In this document: piece by piece, positions 1-4,310 of the stretch | Position numbering within the stretch: position 1 is the first letter of the stretch | Layout of the letters: each line of letters begins with the position of its first letter | Assembly (NCBI GenBank): GCA_003525905.1 | Contig: DQIA01000059.1 | Coordinates: 1-5,616, forward strand | Source of the DNA: Clostridiales bacterium | Lineage (GTDB): Bacteria; Bacillota; Clostridia; Oscillospirales; Oscillospiraceae | Reading direction: 5' to 3' | Length of the DNA stretch: 5,616 bases | Program-made: the position numbers and the translations under genes | Notes under the pieces: generated by a model | What the model saw: the letters and a program-made list of their open reading frames with translations, nothing else | Databases searched by the model: none | Told to the model about the DNA's origin: nothing

Positions 1-89
1 AAGCTGGGCAGGCGCAGATGGCCCTTGCTCTCGAAGAACGAGAGGAACATCTCGCGCAGCTCATTGACGCCATACTTTTTTGTGGCCAT
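1..89 (-). CDS. alaS: Alanyl-tRNA synthetase, N-terminal fragment (runs off the left edge)
   Basis: Only the first 29 codons plus two bases lie in the window. The translation begins [20 protein letters not shown] and continues SKGHLRLPS. This is the usual N-terminus of bacterial AlaRS, where a helix ending in FLxFFxxxGH is followed by a conserved P-S before the class II catalytic core. The enzyme charges tRNA-Ala with alanine in the cytoplasm. I chose the ATG at 89-87 because AGGAGG (104-99) lies 9 nt upstream. The in-frame ATG at 98-96 touches that site with no spacing. The long leader carries an alanine T-box, which independently supports the identity. The catalytic, tRNA-recognition and editing domains lie outside the window and cannot be assessed. 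Confidence 0.93.
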   Translation of the reverse strand, partial: MATKKYGVNELREMFLSFFESKGHLRLPS

Positions 90-171
90 GGGAATCATCC
101 TCCTGAAAATACTCGGGAAGCGCTGAATCAATCGTCAAGAGCTGACAGCTGGAGATTTTGTCTCAGGCGAA

Positions 172-219
172 AGTTTGGGAAACGGAGGAATACTGGATGT
201 ATTTCCCGTTTTCCAAACT
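172..219 (-). other. Long imperfect hairpin in the alaS leader, downstream of the T-box
   Basis: Positions 172-178 pair with 213-219 (AGTTTGG/CCAAACT), 179 with 212 as a wobble, 180-185 with 206-211 (AAACGG/CCGTTT), and 187-193 with 199-205. One base (186) is bulged and the loop is 5 nt (194-198). That is about 21 base pairs in 48 nt. It lies between the T-box terminator and the alaS ribosome binding site, so it would be in the alaS mRNA only after read-through. No T-run follows on either strand, so it is not an ordinary terminator. It could be a small palindromic repeat, an mRNA processing or stability element, or a second control structure. The function is unknown. Confidence 0.6.
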
Positions 220-284
220 GTACGGATGGGGCAAAAGATTCGCTGCTCAGCCGCAGACGATTTGTTCAGAGATTCCCTCGGAAT

Positions 285-322
285 AAAAAGCAGACCCCAC
301 CCCCGGATATAGGGGCGAGGCT
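285..322 (-). terminator. Rho-independent terminator of the alaS T-box leader
   Basis: Read on the minus strand, CCTCGCCCC (320-312) pairs with the G-rich arm at about 304-295 through a roughly 10-bp stem with several G-U pairs. A five-base T-run follows at 289-285. It comes right after the T-box antiterminator sequence, where the terminator of a T-box leader is expected. Binding of uncharged tRNA would favour the alternative antiterminator. Confidence 0.75.
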
Positions 323-512
323 TCTCGCGGTACCACCCTAATTACCGCAGCGCGGCATCTTAGTCATCGGATAACGGGGATGGGCCGTCCCGCTCGTCGC
401 GGGCCGCTCGGAAGTGGCGGTCTGCAGCATCGGCCGCAGGGCTTGCACTCTCCCCTGCTCGCTGACGGTTCTGCCGCAGATTGGCTTCTTCAACGCGAAT
501 TTTCACGATTCT
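285..512 (-). promoter_or_regulatory. T-box riboswitch leader, alanine-specific (GCC specifier)
   Basis: The signature AGGGTGGTACCGCG is at 339-326 on the minus strand and matches the canonical T-box antiterminator sequence. Its UGGU bulge would pair with the ACCA end of a tRNA whose discriminator is A, as in tRNA-Ala. Upstream, a stem I fold is visible. TCTGC (480-476) pairs with GCAGA (425-421), GAAG (488-485) with CTTC (414-411), and GCAGGG (458-453) with CCCTGC (441-436) around a GAGAGTGCAAG-like distal segment. The specifier triplet on the 3' side is GCC (418-416), followed by A and CTTCCGAGC. This is the arrangement seen in known T-boxes, where specifier-A-stem-GAGC is typical. GCC is an alanine codon, matching the downstream alaS. 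Mechanism (established for the family): uncharged tRNA stabilises the antiterminator and allows alaS transcription. Confidence 0.93.
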
Positions 513-518
513 TGGACT

Positions 519-547
519 ATTCTATCAGCGGACGCGTGATTTGTCAA
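519..547 (-). promoter_or_regulatory. Sigma-A promoter of alaS
   Basis: The -35 box is TTGACA (547-542), the spacer is exactly 17 nt, and the -10 box is TAGAAT (524-519). Transcription would start near 512, just before the T-box stem I. The promoter begins about 30 nt beyond the stop codon of the small ORF at 578-664. Confidence 0.88.
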
Positions 548-577
548 CCATTTTTCGCGCCGGTACGGCCCGCCCGC

Positions 578-664
578 TTAACACAAACTTAATTTCTTCT
601 GGCTTATATTTTTAATATCTCCGGGGTACAATAATACCAGAAGCGTTGAGTTAATCTTTTTCAT
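578..664 (-). CDS. Small cationic peptide, 28 aa (paralogue of the 47-aa ORF upstream)
   Basis: I do not recognise this family. The ORF starts at ATG 664-662 and ends at TAA 580-578. A Shine-Dalgarno sequence (GAGGGGG, 674-668) sits right before the start, with 6 nt between GAGG and ATG. The peptide begins MKKINSTLL, contains LLYPGDIK, and ends QKKLSLC. It has five lysines and one acidic residue, with a hydrophobic centre. Residues 8-28 align without gaps to residues 12-32 of the neighbouring ORF, with 12 of 21 identical (LL, L, YPG, IK, K, LSL). Eight of those 12 use different synonymous codons, which supports real coding. A hairpin (692-720) precedes the ribosome binding site. It may be cotranscribed with the upstream paralogue, 89 nt away. 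It could be a signalling peptide, a small toxin or a leader peptide. The function is not known. Confidence 0.6.
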   Translation of the reverse strand: MKKINSTLLVLLYPGDIKNISQKKLSLC

Positions 665-728
665 TTTCCCCCTCTTACTTTAAACCGGGAGTTGCAGGTA
701 AGCCAGCCACTTGCCTGCAATTCTTTTT
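639..728 (+). ncRNA. Candidate antisense RNA over the start of the 28-aa ORF
   Basis: On the plus strand, TTATAT (604-609), a 17-nt spacer and TACAAT (627-632) could form a weak promoter starting near 639. The transcript would run through a pyrimidine-rich tract complementary to the ribosome binding site and start codon of the 28-aa ORF. It would end at the hairpin and T-run at 692-728, giving about 90 nt. The layout resembles type I antitoxin RNAs. However, the -35 is poor, and the -10 overlaps codons for the conserved LLYPG motif, so it may be a by-product of coding sequence. Confidence 0.22.
692..728 (+). terminator. Hairpin with T-run (terminator on +, 5' leader hairpin on -)
   Basis: Positions 692-702 and 710-720 form an 11-bp stem with one T-G wobble and a 7-nt loop. 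TTCTTTTT (721-728) follows on the plus strand, giving a good intrinsic terminator there. On the minus strand the same hairpin lies 17 nt ahead of the Shine-Dalgarno sequence of the 28-aa ORF. A competing fold is possible next to it (724-731 with 739-746). Confidence 0.5.
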
Positions 729-753
729 GGGATTCTCCCCCAAAAATCCCAGG

Positions 754-897
754 CTAAACCAGACCGGCTGCCCCGTCCTGGGCGTGGGAGCCGTCAACTT
801 CAAATAAACTTAATATTTTCTTGGTTTTCTTCTTAATAATTCCCGGATATAATATGGATAGTAAGTGTGATGCATTTTCTTTTCTTTCTTTTTTCAT
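754..897 (-). CDS. Small cationic peptide, 47 aa (paralogue of the 28-aa ORF)
   Basis: I do not recognise this family. I chose ATG 897-895 because a near-perfect Shine-Dalgarno sequence (GGAGGG, 907-902) lies 4 nt upstream. The frame stays open further back to 1140, but that part crosses a hairpin and dispersed repeats and is unlikely to be translated. The peptide opens MKKERKENAS, carries HLLSILYPGIIKKKTKK and then ILSLFE. It ends with a low-complexity tail, AQDGAAGLV. Net charge is about +4, with lysines clustered after the YPG motif. It matches the 28-aa ORF from residue 12 to 32, but continues 15 residues where that ORF stops. The tail may be recent read-through into spacer. The stable hairpin at 914-951 stands 6 nt before the ribosome binding site. 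The codons are AT-rich compared with proS and sdaA, which may mean a foreign or mobile origin. Confidence 0.6.
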   Translation of the reverse strand: MKKERKENASHLLSILYPGIIKKKTKKILSLFEVDGSHAQDGAAGLV

Positions 898-955
898 TTT
901 TCCCTCCTTTTTCAAACCGCCCGCAGCAGGAAGCCCCTGCTGCGGGCGGTTTGCA
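860..955 (+). ncRNA. Candidate antisense RNA over the start of the 47-aa ORF
   Basis: A perfect TATAAT (848-853) on the plus strand sits inside the 47-aa ORF, in the same relative place as TACAAT in the other copy: both are 42 nt from a shared AAACTTAAT (806-814 and 585-593). A transcript from about 860 would cover the complement of the ribosome binding site and the 914-951 hairpin. The -35 region (TTTTCT, 825-830) is weak, and the T-rich stretch after the hairpin (TTTGCATTT) is poor as a terminator. The conserved -10 may simply reflect the LYPG codons. Confidence 0.2.
914..951. repeat. Perfect 17-bp GC-rich hairpin upstream of the 47-aa ORF
   Basis: AAACCGCCCGCAGCAGG (914-930) is the exact reverse complement of 935-951, with a 4-nt loop. 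On the minus strand its last arm ends in CGGTTT and is followed by an A-rich stretch and the GGAGGG of the small ORF. The other small ORF also has a hairpin, CGGTTT and an A/G-rich ribosome binding site in that order. Its role could be attenuation, mRNA protection or termination of plus-strand transcripts. Confidence 0.8.
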
Positions 956-983
956 TTTGACAGAGAACTCCCAGTCGTGTCAT
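955..983 (-). promoter_or_regulatory. Possible promoter for the small-ORF pair
   Basis: ATGACA (983-978), a 17-nt spacer and TCAAAT (960-955) give a moderate sigma-A match on the minus strand. The -35 lies in the end of a dispersed repeat. The start point would fall near 948, in the outer part of the 914-951 hairpin. Supported only by motif match and position. Confidence 0.27.
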
Positions 984-1014
984 TCCGAGGAGCGAAGCGA
1001 CGTGGGAATCTCAG
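979..1014. repeat. Dispersed intergenic repeat of the CATTCCGAGG type
   Basis: The stretch from CATTCCGAGG to GGGAATCTCAG contains AGCGAAGCGA, and ATTCC and GGAAT near its ends are complementary. I know this kind of sequence as a common bacterial intergenic repeat whose conceptual translations read like SEERSD or FRGAKRRGN. Those strings appear in the forward translations here (for example CHSEERSDVG). It is not a gene. Copy number in the genome cannot be judged from this window. Confidence 0.55.
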
Positions 1015-1038
1015 GGAAAATGCTTCACAGGCATTCCG

Positions 1039-1084
1039 GACTGTTGAAAAACCAGTCCAGCCCCAAATTTCGGAGGGAAGGATG
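1039..1084 (+). repeat. Dispersed repeat, copy 1
   Basis: This 46-nt stretch runs from GACTGTTGAAAAACC to TTTCGGAGGGAAGGATG. It matches 5544-5590 with 39 identical positions, seven mismatches and one extra base. GGACTG (1038-1043) and CAGTCC (1053-1058) form a small inverted repeat around TTGAAAAAC. The end resembles a ribosome binding site plus ATG, but the 16-codon frame behind it (1082-1132) runs through another hairpin and does not look like a gene. Confidence 0.7.
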
Positions 1085-1089
1085 CTGAG

Positions 1090-1112
1090 ATCGCCCGTCT
1101 TTGACGGGCGAT
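1090..1112. repeat. Perfect 10-bp hairpin
   Basis: ATCGCCCGTC (1090-1099) pairs perfectly with GACGGGCGAT (1103-1112) around a TTT loop. The direct repeat CTGAGATC lies on both sides at 1085-1092 and 1129-1136. There is no T-run beside it. It appears to be part of the composite repeat between proS and the small ORFs. Confidence 0.65.
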
Positions 1113-1140
1113 TCGTGCGCGCAGCGGACTGAGATCCCAT

Positions 1141-1171
1141 TGTTGAAAAAGTCCTTTGGAATTTTTCAACA
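1141..1171 (-). terminator. AT-rich inverted repeat just after proS, possible terminator
   Basis: TGTTGAAAAA (1141-1150) pairs perfectly with TTTTTCAACA (1162-1171), and three inner pairs extend the stem to a TTT loop. It lies 2 nt after the proS stop codon, a normal place for a terminator. The T-run is inside the 3' arm rather than after it, and the stem is AT-rich, so termination may be weak. The same TGTTGAAAAA also occurs at 1042-1051, which suggests a repeat family. Confidence 0.45.
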
Positions 1172-1173
1172 GC

Positions 1174-2610
1174 TCAGTAGGCAACGCCCCAGTAGATCAT
1201 CTTCTTGGCAGGCTTGCCGCAGATGGCGCAGGTGTCGGCGAGGTGCTGCTGCGCAAACGGGATGCAGCGGCTCGTCATACCGGCCTCCTCCTTCATGCGG
1301 ATCTCGCAGGCCTCGTCGCCGCACCACATCGTGCGGATGAAGCCGCCGTGCTCCTGCTGCAGGCGCTTGGCCTCCTCGAGCGTGAAGGCATCGTAGATAT
1401 TCTCGTCAAGGTTGCGCTTTGCCTTGGCATACATGCCGTCGTGCACGGCATCCATGAGCGTGTTGGCGGATTCGACCAGGGAGTCGAGCGAGACGAAGCT
1501 CTTTTCGCCGTTGTCGCGGCGGACGAGCACGCACTGGTTCTGCTCGATGTCCTTCGGGCCGAGCTCCAGACGGAGCGGCACGCCCTTCATCTCATATTCC
1601 GCAAACTTCCAGCCGGGGCTCTGCTCGGACTCGTCGAGCTTCACGCGCAGGCCGGCCGCGCGCAGCGTCTCGGCGACGGCGCGTGCCTTCTCGAGCACGC
1701 CCTCCTTGTGCATGGCGATCGGGATGATGACGATCTGCACCGGCGCGATCTTCGGCGGCAGGACGAGGCCGCTGTTGTCGCCGTGGGTCATGATGATGCC
1801 GCCGATCAGACGCGTGGAGACGCCCCAGGACGTCTGGAAGGGGTTGACCTTCTGGTTGTTCTTATCCGTATAGAAAATGTCGAACGCCTTGGCAAAGCCG
1901 TCGCCGAAGAAGTGGGACGTGCCCGCCTGCAGGGCCTTGCGGTCGTGCATCATGCACTCGATCGTATAGGTCGCCTCGGCGCCGTTGAACTTTTCCTTGT
2001 CGGTCTTCTGGCCGCGCGTGACCGGCATGGCCAGCACGTTCTCGCAGAAGTCGGCATACACATTGAGCATACGCTCTGTCTCCTCGCGGGCCTCCTCGGC
2101 TGTGGCGTGCATGGTGTGGCCCTCCTGCCAGAGGAACTCGCGGTGGCGCAGGAACGGACGGCTCGTCTTTTCCCAGCGCAGCACGCTGCACCACTGGTTG
2201 TACATCTTCGGCAGATCGCGCCAGGAGTGGATGATGTCGTGGAAGTGCTCGCAGAACAGCGTCTCGGACGTCGGGCGGATACAGTAGCGCTCCTCGAGCT
2301 TCTCACTGCCGCCCATCGTGACCCACGCGCACTCCGGCGCGAAGCCCTCGACGTGGTCCTTTTCCTTCTGCAGCAGGGATTCCGGGATCAGCATCGGCAT
2401 ATAGACGTTCTCTGCACCGGTCTTCTTGAATTCCGCATCCATCAGACGCTGGATATTTTCCCAAATGGCATAGCCGTACGGACGGTAGATAAACATGCCC
2501 TTGATCGAGGAATAATCGATCAGCTCTGCCTTTTTGCAGACATCCGTGTACCACTGGGCAAAATCGACCTCCATATCGGTGATCTGTTCAACTTTCTTTT
2601 CTTTGGCCAT
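1174..2610 (-). CDS. proS: Prolyl-tRNA synthetase, archaeal/eukaryotic-like short type
   Basis: This cytoplasmic class II synthetase joins proline to tRNA-Pro; 478 codons fit the short ProS type. Motif 1 covers about residues 42-80. RPTSE is at 112-116. Motif 2, with the RPFLRHREF and WQEGHT blocks, covers about 145-166. GTSHFFG at 230-236 belongs to the proline site region. Motif 3, with [17 protein letters not shown], is at 270-286. The anticodon-binding domain follows (about 290-390). The C-terminal zinc domain has cysteines at 430, 435, 461 and 464, and the chain ends in Tyr, as is typical. The INS editing domain of E. coli-type ProRS is absent, so misacylated Ala-tRNA would have to be cleared by a separate factor (inference). 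I chose ATG 2610-2608 because GAGG and AAAGGA lie at good spacing. The ATG four codons earlier abuts the AAAGG. The leader is short and has no T-box. Confidence 0.97.
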   Translation of the reverse strand: MAKEKKVEQITDMEVDFAQWYTDVCKKAELIDYSSIKGMFIYRPYGYAIWENIQRLMDAEFKKTGAENVYMPMLIPESLLQKEKDHVEGFAPECAWVTMGGSEKLEERYCIRPTSETLFCEHFHDIIHSWRDLPKMYNQWCSVLRWEKTSRPFLRHREFLWQEGHTMHATAEEAREETERMLNVYADFCENVLAMPVTRGQKTDKEKFNGAEATYTIECMMHDRKALQAGTSHFFGDGFAKAFDIFYTDKNNQKVNPFQTSWGVSTRLIGGIIMTHGDNSGLVLPPKIAPVQIVIIPIAMHKEGVLEKARAVAETLRAAGLRVKLDESEQSPGWKFAEYEMKGVPLRLELGPKDIEQNQCVLVRRDNGEKSFVSLDSLVESANTLMDAVHDGMYAKAKRNLDENIYDAFTLEEAKRLQQEHGGFIRTMWCGDEACEIRMKEEAGMTSRCIPFAQQHLADTCAICGKPAKKMIYWGVAY

Positions 2611-2686
2611 AGCCTGCCTCATCCTTTCGAAGCTGCCGCAGCGCGCCGGAAGACGCCGTTGCGCAGCGATACCAATATACCATAAT

Positions 2687-2715
2687 AATTTAACCCATTT
2701 TCACACGCCTGTCAA
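2687..2715 (-). promoter_or_regulatory. Sigma-A promoter of proS
   Basis: TTGACA (2715-2710), 17-nt spacer, TAAATT (2692-2687). Transcription would start near 2680, leaving about 70 nt of leader. It overlaps a divergent promoter on the plus strand (2700-2728), so the two may compete for polymerase. Confidence 0.7.
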
Positions 2716-2728
2716 GCCTCAGCATACT
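2700..2728 (+). promoter_or_regulatory. Candidate promoter of the 49-codon gene
   Basis: TTCACA (2700-2705), 17-nt spacer, CATACT (2723-2728). The -35 matches five of six consensus bases and the -10 four of six. It lies 38 nt before the downstream start codon. Confidence 0.45.
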
Positions 2729-2766
2729 ATGGAGCAGGATTCTTTCCCCGAAGGAGGCCGTTTCCC

Positions 2767-2916
2767 TTGCGACTCACCATTGACCTTGACGCGGCGGCCG
2801 CCGCCTTCTATACCCGCGTGGCAGAGAGCGCCCGGCTCCCGCTGGAGACCGTTGTGGCAGACGCCCTGTTCAAGCTGGCGGGCGAGCTTTCCCTCGAAGC
2901 GCTCCGCAAGCCCTGA
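2767..2916 (+). CDS. Small protein of 49 aa, possible ribbon-helix-helix type
   Basis: This gene is easy to miss because it starts with TTG (2767-2769). AAGGAGG (2751-2757) lies 9 nt upstream, and an intrinsic terminator follows 7 nt after the TGA. The protein begins with a short strand-like segment, RLTIDLD (residues 2-8). A first helix, AAAFYTRVAESAR, covers about 11-23. After LPLE comes a second helix, TVVADALFKLAGEL (about 28-41). This strand-helix-turn-helix order and size match small ribbon-helix-helix proteins such as the CopG/Arc group, which bind DNA as dimers. The fold call is an inference from sequence pattern only. GC-rich codon use fits the neighbouring genes. It stands alone with its own promoter and terminator, between proS and sdaA. 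A regulatory link to sdaA is possible but not shown. Confidence 0.6.
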   Translation: MRLTIDLDAAAAAFYTRVAESARLPLETVVADALFKLAGELSLEALRKP

Positions 2917-2923
2917 CCGCCGT

Positions 2924-2964
2924 CCCGTTCCCGGATATCACGATTCGGGAACGGGGCATTTTTT
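2924..2964 (+). terminator. Rho-independent terminator after the 49-codon gene
   Basis: CCCGTTCCCG (2924-2933) pairs perfectly with CGGGAACGGG (2946-2955), with a 12-nt loop that can close further through GAT/ATC. TTTTTT follows at 2959-2964. It separates this gene from sdaA. Confidence 0.88.
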
Positions 2965-3020
2965 CCACCTTTTGAGGCGGTTTTTCGCGGTTTTTGTTCC
3001 CTTGCCGGATATGGCCGGGA

Positions 3021-3049
3021 TTGTTTTTTCCACGGCAGAATGCTATAAT
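3021..3049 (+). promoter_or_regulatory. Extended -10 promoter of sdaA
   Basis: TTGTTT (3021-3026), 17-nt spacer, TATAAT (3044-3049) preceded by TGC (3041-3043), an extended -10. The start would be near 3056, so the mRNA leader is only about 27 nt. Confidence 0.85.
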
Positions 3050-3084
3050 ATCCGGGATCACAGAAATATGGAGGGATCCCGGAT
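3050..3084. promoter_or_regulatory. Inverted repeat across the sdaA start region, possible operator
   Basis: ATCCGGGATC (3050-3059) and GATCCCGGAT (3075-3084) are perfect reverse complements. The first arm begins right after the -10 box. The second ends in the ATG of sdaA. Each arm is itself nearly palindromic (ATCC-G/C-GGAT), so there may be two operator sites whose starts are 26 bp apart. If transcription starts near 3056, most of the first arm is not in the RNA, which favours a DNA site over an mRNA hairpin. An upstream start would allow a hairpin holding the ribosome binding site in its loop. Confidence 0.5.
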
Positions 3085-4300
3085 GAAATCGATCCGCGAC
3101 GTTTATAAGATCGGCAAGGGGCCGTCCAGCTCCCACACCATGGGGCCGGAGCGCGCCGCCAGACTTTTCCTGAGCAAATATCCCGACGCGGAGACCTACC
3201 GTGTCGTGCTTTACGGTTCGCTGTCCAAGACGGGGCGCGGCCACGGCACGGACCGCGTGCTGTATGAAGTGCTCGGCCGCGAGCGGACGGAGGTCGTCTT
3301 CTCAGAGGAGACGCCGCACAGCCTGCCGCACCCGAACACGCTGGACTTCTTTGCCTGCCGCGAAGGCAAGCCCTACGCCACCATGCGCGTGGCCTCCATC
3401 GGCGGCGGCGACATCCGCATCGAGGGGCAGGATGCGCCGGAGGAGCAGGATGAGGTCTATCCCGAAAATTCCTTTGCGGAGATCGCGCAGTTCTGCCGCT
3501 GGCGCTACATCTCGCTGAGCGAATATGTGGAGCTGAACGAGGGCCCCGGCATCTGGGACTTTCTCGCGGAGGTCTGGCAGACGATGAAGCAGGCCGTTGC
3601 CGACGGTCTGGCCGCCGAGGGCACGCTGCCGGGCGGCCTGAACGTGGAGCGCAAGGCCAAGCGCCTCTATGCGCAGAGCAAGGAAAATGAGCGCCCGCAG
3701 GTGCGCGAGCTGCGCATCGTGTGTGCCTATGCCTTTGCCGTTTCGGAGCAGAACGCCGACAACGGCACCATCGTCACCGCGCCGACCTGCGGCTCCGCAG
3801 GCGTGCTGCCCGCCGTGCTGCTGTACATGCAGAGAACGCACAATATCCCAGATGCGCAGGTCCTGCGCGCGCTGGCCGTCGCCGGCCTGTTCGGCGCTCT
3901 CGTCAAGCGCAACGGCTCCATCTCCGGCGCGGAATGCGGCTGTCAGGCAGAGATCGGCACGGCCTGCTCCATGGCCGCCGCCGCGCTGTGCGCTCTGATG
4001 GGTCTGAGCATCGAGGAGACGGAATACGCCGCCGAGATCGCCATGGAGCACCACCTCGGCCTGACATGCGACCCGATCTGCGGCCTTGTCCAGATCCCGT
4101 GTATCGAGCGCAACGCCGTGGCTGCCAAGCGCGCCATGGACGCCTTCAATCTGTCCGGCCTGCTGTGCGGCTCGCGCAACATCAGCTTCGACATGGTCGT
4201 GCGCACGATGAAGGAGACCGGCCTGCACATCAGCGCAAAATACCGCGAGACCTCCGAAGGCGGCCTTGCAAAGCTCTATGACCGCCGCGCCGCAAACTGA
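3083..4300 (+). CDS. sdaA: L-serine dehydratase, iron-sulfur dependent, one-chain
   Basis: The enzyme deaminates L-serine to pyruvate and ammonia in the cytoplasm, using a [4Fe-4S] cluster. The N-terminal beta-domain (about 1-150) carries KGPSSSHTMGPERAA at 12-26 and GRGHGTD at 51-57, with the conserved histidines 18 and 54. The alpha-domain (about 170-400) has NADNGTIVTAPTCGSAGVLP (224-243), the block around ECGCQAEIGTACSMAAA (284-300), and CDPICGLVQIPCIERN (329-344). Likely cluster ligands are Cys287, Cys329 and Cys340; their 42- and 11-residue spacings equal those I recall for the Legionella enzyme. No cysteine occurs in the last 43 residues, so the C-terminal cysteine described as a fourth ligand there seems missing. 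At 405 aa it is shorter than E. coli SdaA (454). I chose ATG 3083-3085 because GGAGGG (3070-3075) is 7 nt upstream. The frame opens further 5' only by chance. Confidence 0.95.
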   Translation: MKSIRDVYKIGKGPSSSHTMGPERAARLFLSKYPDAETYRVVLYGSLSKTGRGHGTDRVLYEVLGRERTEVVFSEETPHSLPHPNTLDFFACREGKPYATMRVASIGGGDIRIEGQDAPEEQDEVYPENSFAEIAQFCRWRYISLSEYVELNEGPGIWDFLAEVWQTMKQAVADGLAAEGTLPGGLNVERKAKRLYAQSKENERPQVRELRIVCAYAFAVSEQNADNGTIVTAPTCGSAGVLPAVLLYMQRTHNIPDAQVLRALAVAGLFGALVKRNGSISGAECGCQAEIGTACSMAAAALCALMGLSIEETEYAAEIAMEHHLGLTCDPICGLVQIPCIERNAVAAKRAMDAFNLSGLLCGSRNISFDMVVRTMKETGLHISAKYRETSEGGLAKLYDRRAAN

Positions 4301-4310
4301 TATTTTGGGC

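Noticed and set aside
18..341. Plus-strand open frame of 107 codons over the alaS leader
   Set aside because: It overlaps the alaS start, the T-box terminator and the antiterminator on the other strand and has no recognisable protein features.
765..793. Small hairpin at the end of the 47-aa ORF
   Set aside because: The 5-bp outer and 4-bp inner stems are separated by a 5-nt bulge and followed by no T-run, so it is too weak to call.
1082..1132. 16-codon ORF after GGAGGGAAGG in repeat copy 1
   Set aside because: It runs through the 1090-1112 hairpin. The other repeat copy keeps the ribosome-site-like end but not the following codons, so no coding constraint is visible.
898..1140. N-terminal extension of the 47-aa ORF back to an ATG at 1140
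   Set aside because: The extra part reads through the perfect hairpin and dispersed repeats and yields typical repeat-derived peptide strings. The internal ATG at 897 has a far better ribosome binding site.
1156..2685. Long open frame on the plus strand opposite proS
   Set aside because: It is antisense to a clear ProRS. Its translation is low-complexity (rich in L, A, R, H) with no family motif, and it has no ribosome binding site; it arises from the GC-rich codon bias of proS.
2534..3082. Upstream extension of the sdaA frame
   Set aside because: It crosses the proS start, the terminator at 2924-2964 and the sdaA promoter. The ATG at 3083 has the good ribosome binding site and gives the normal N-terminus of the family.
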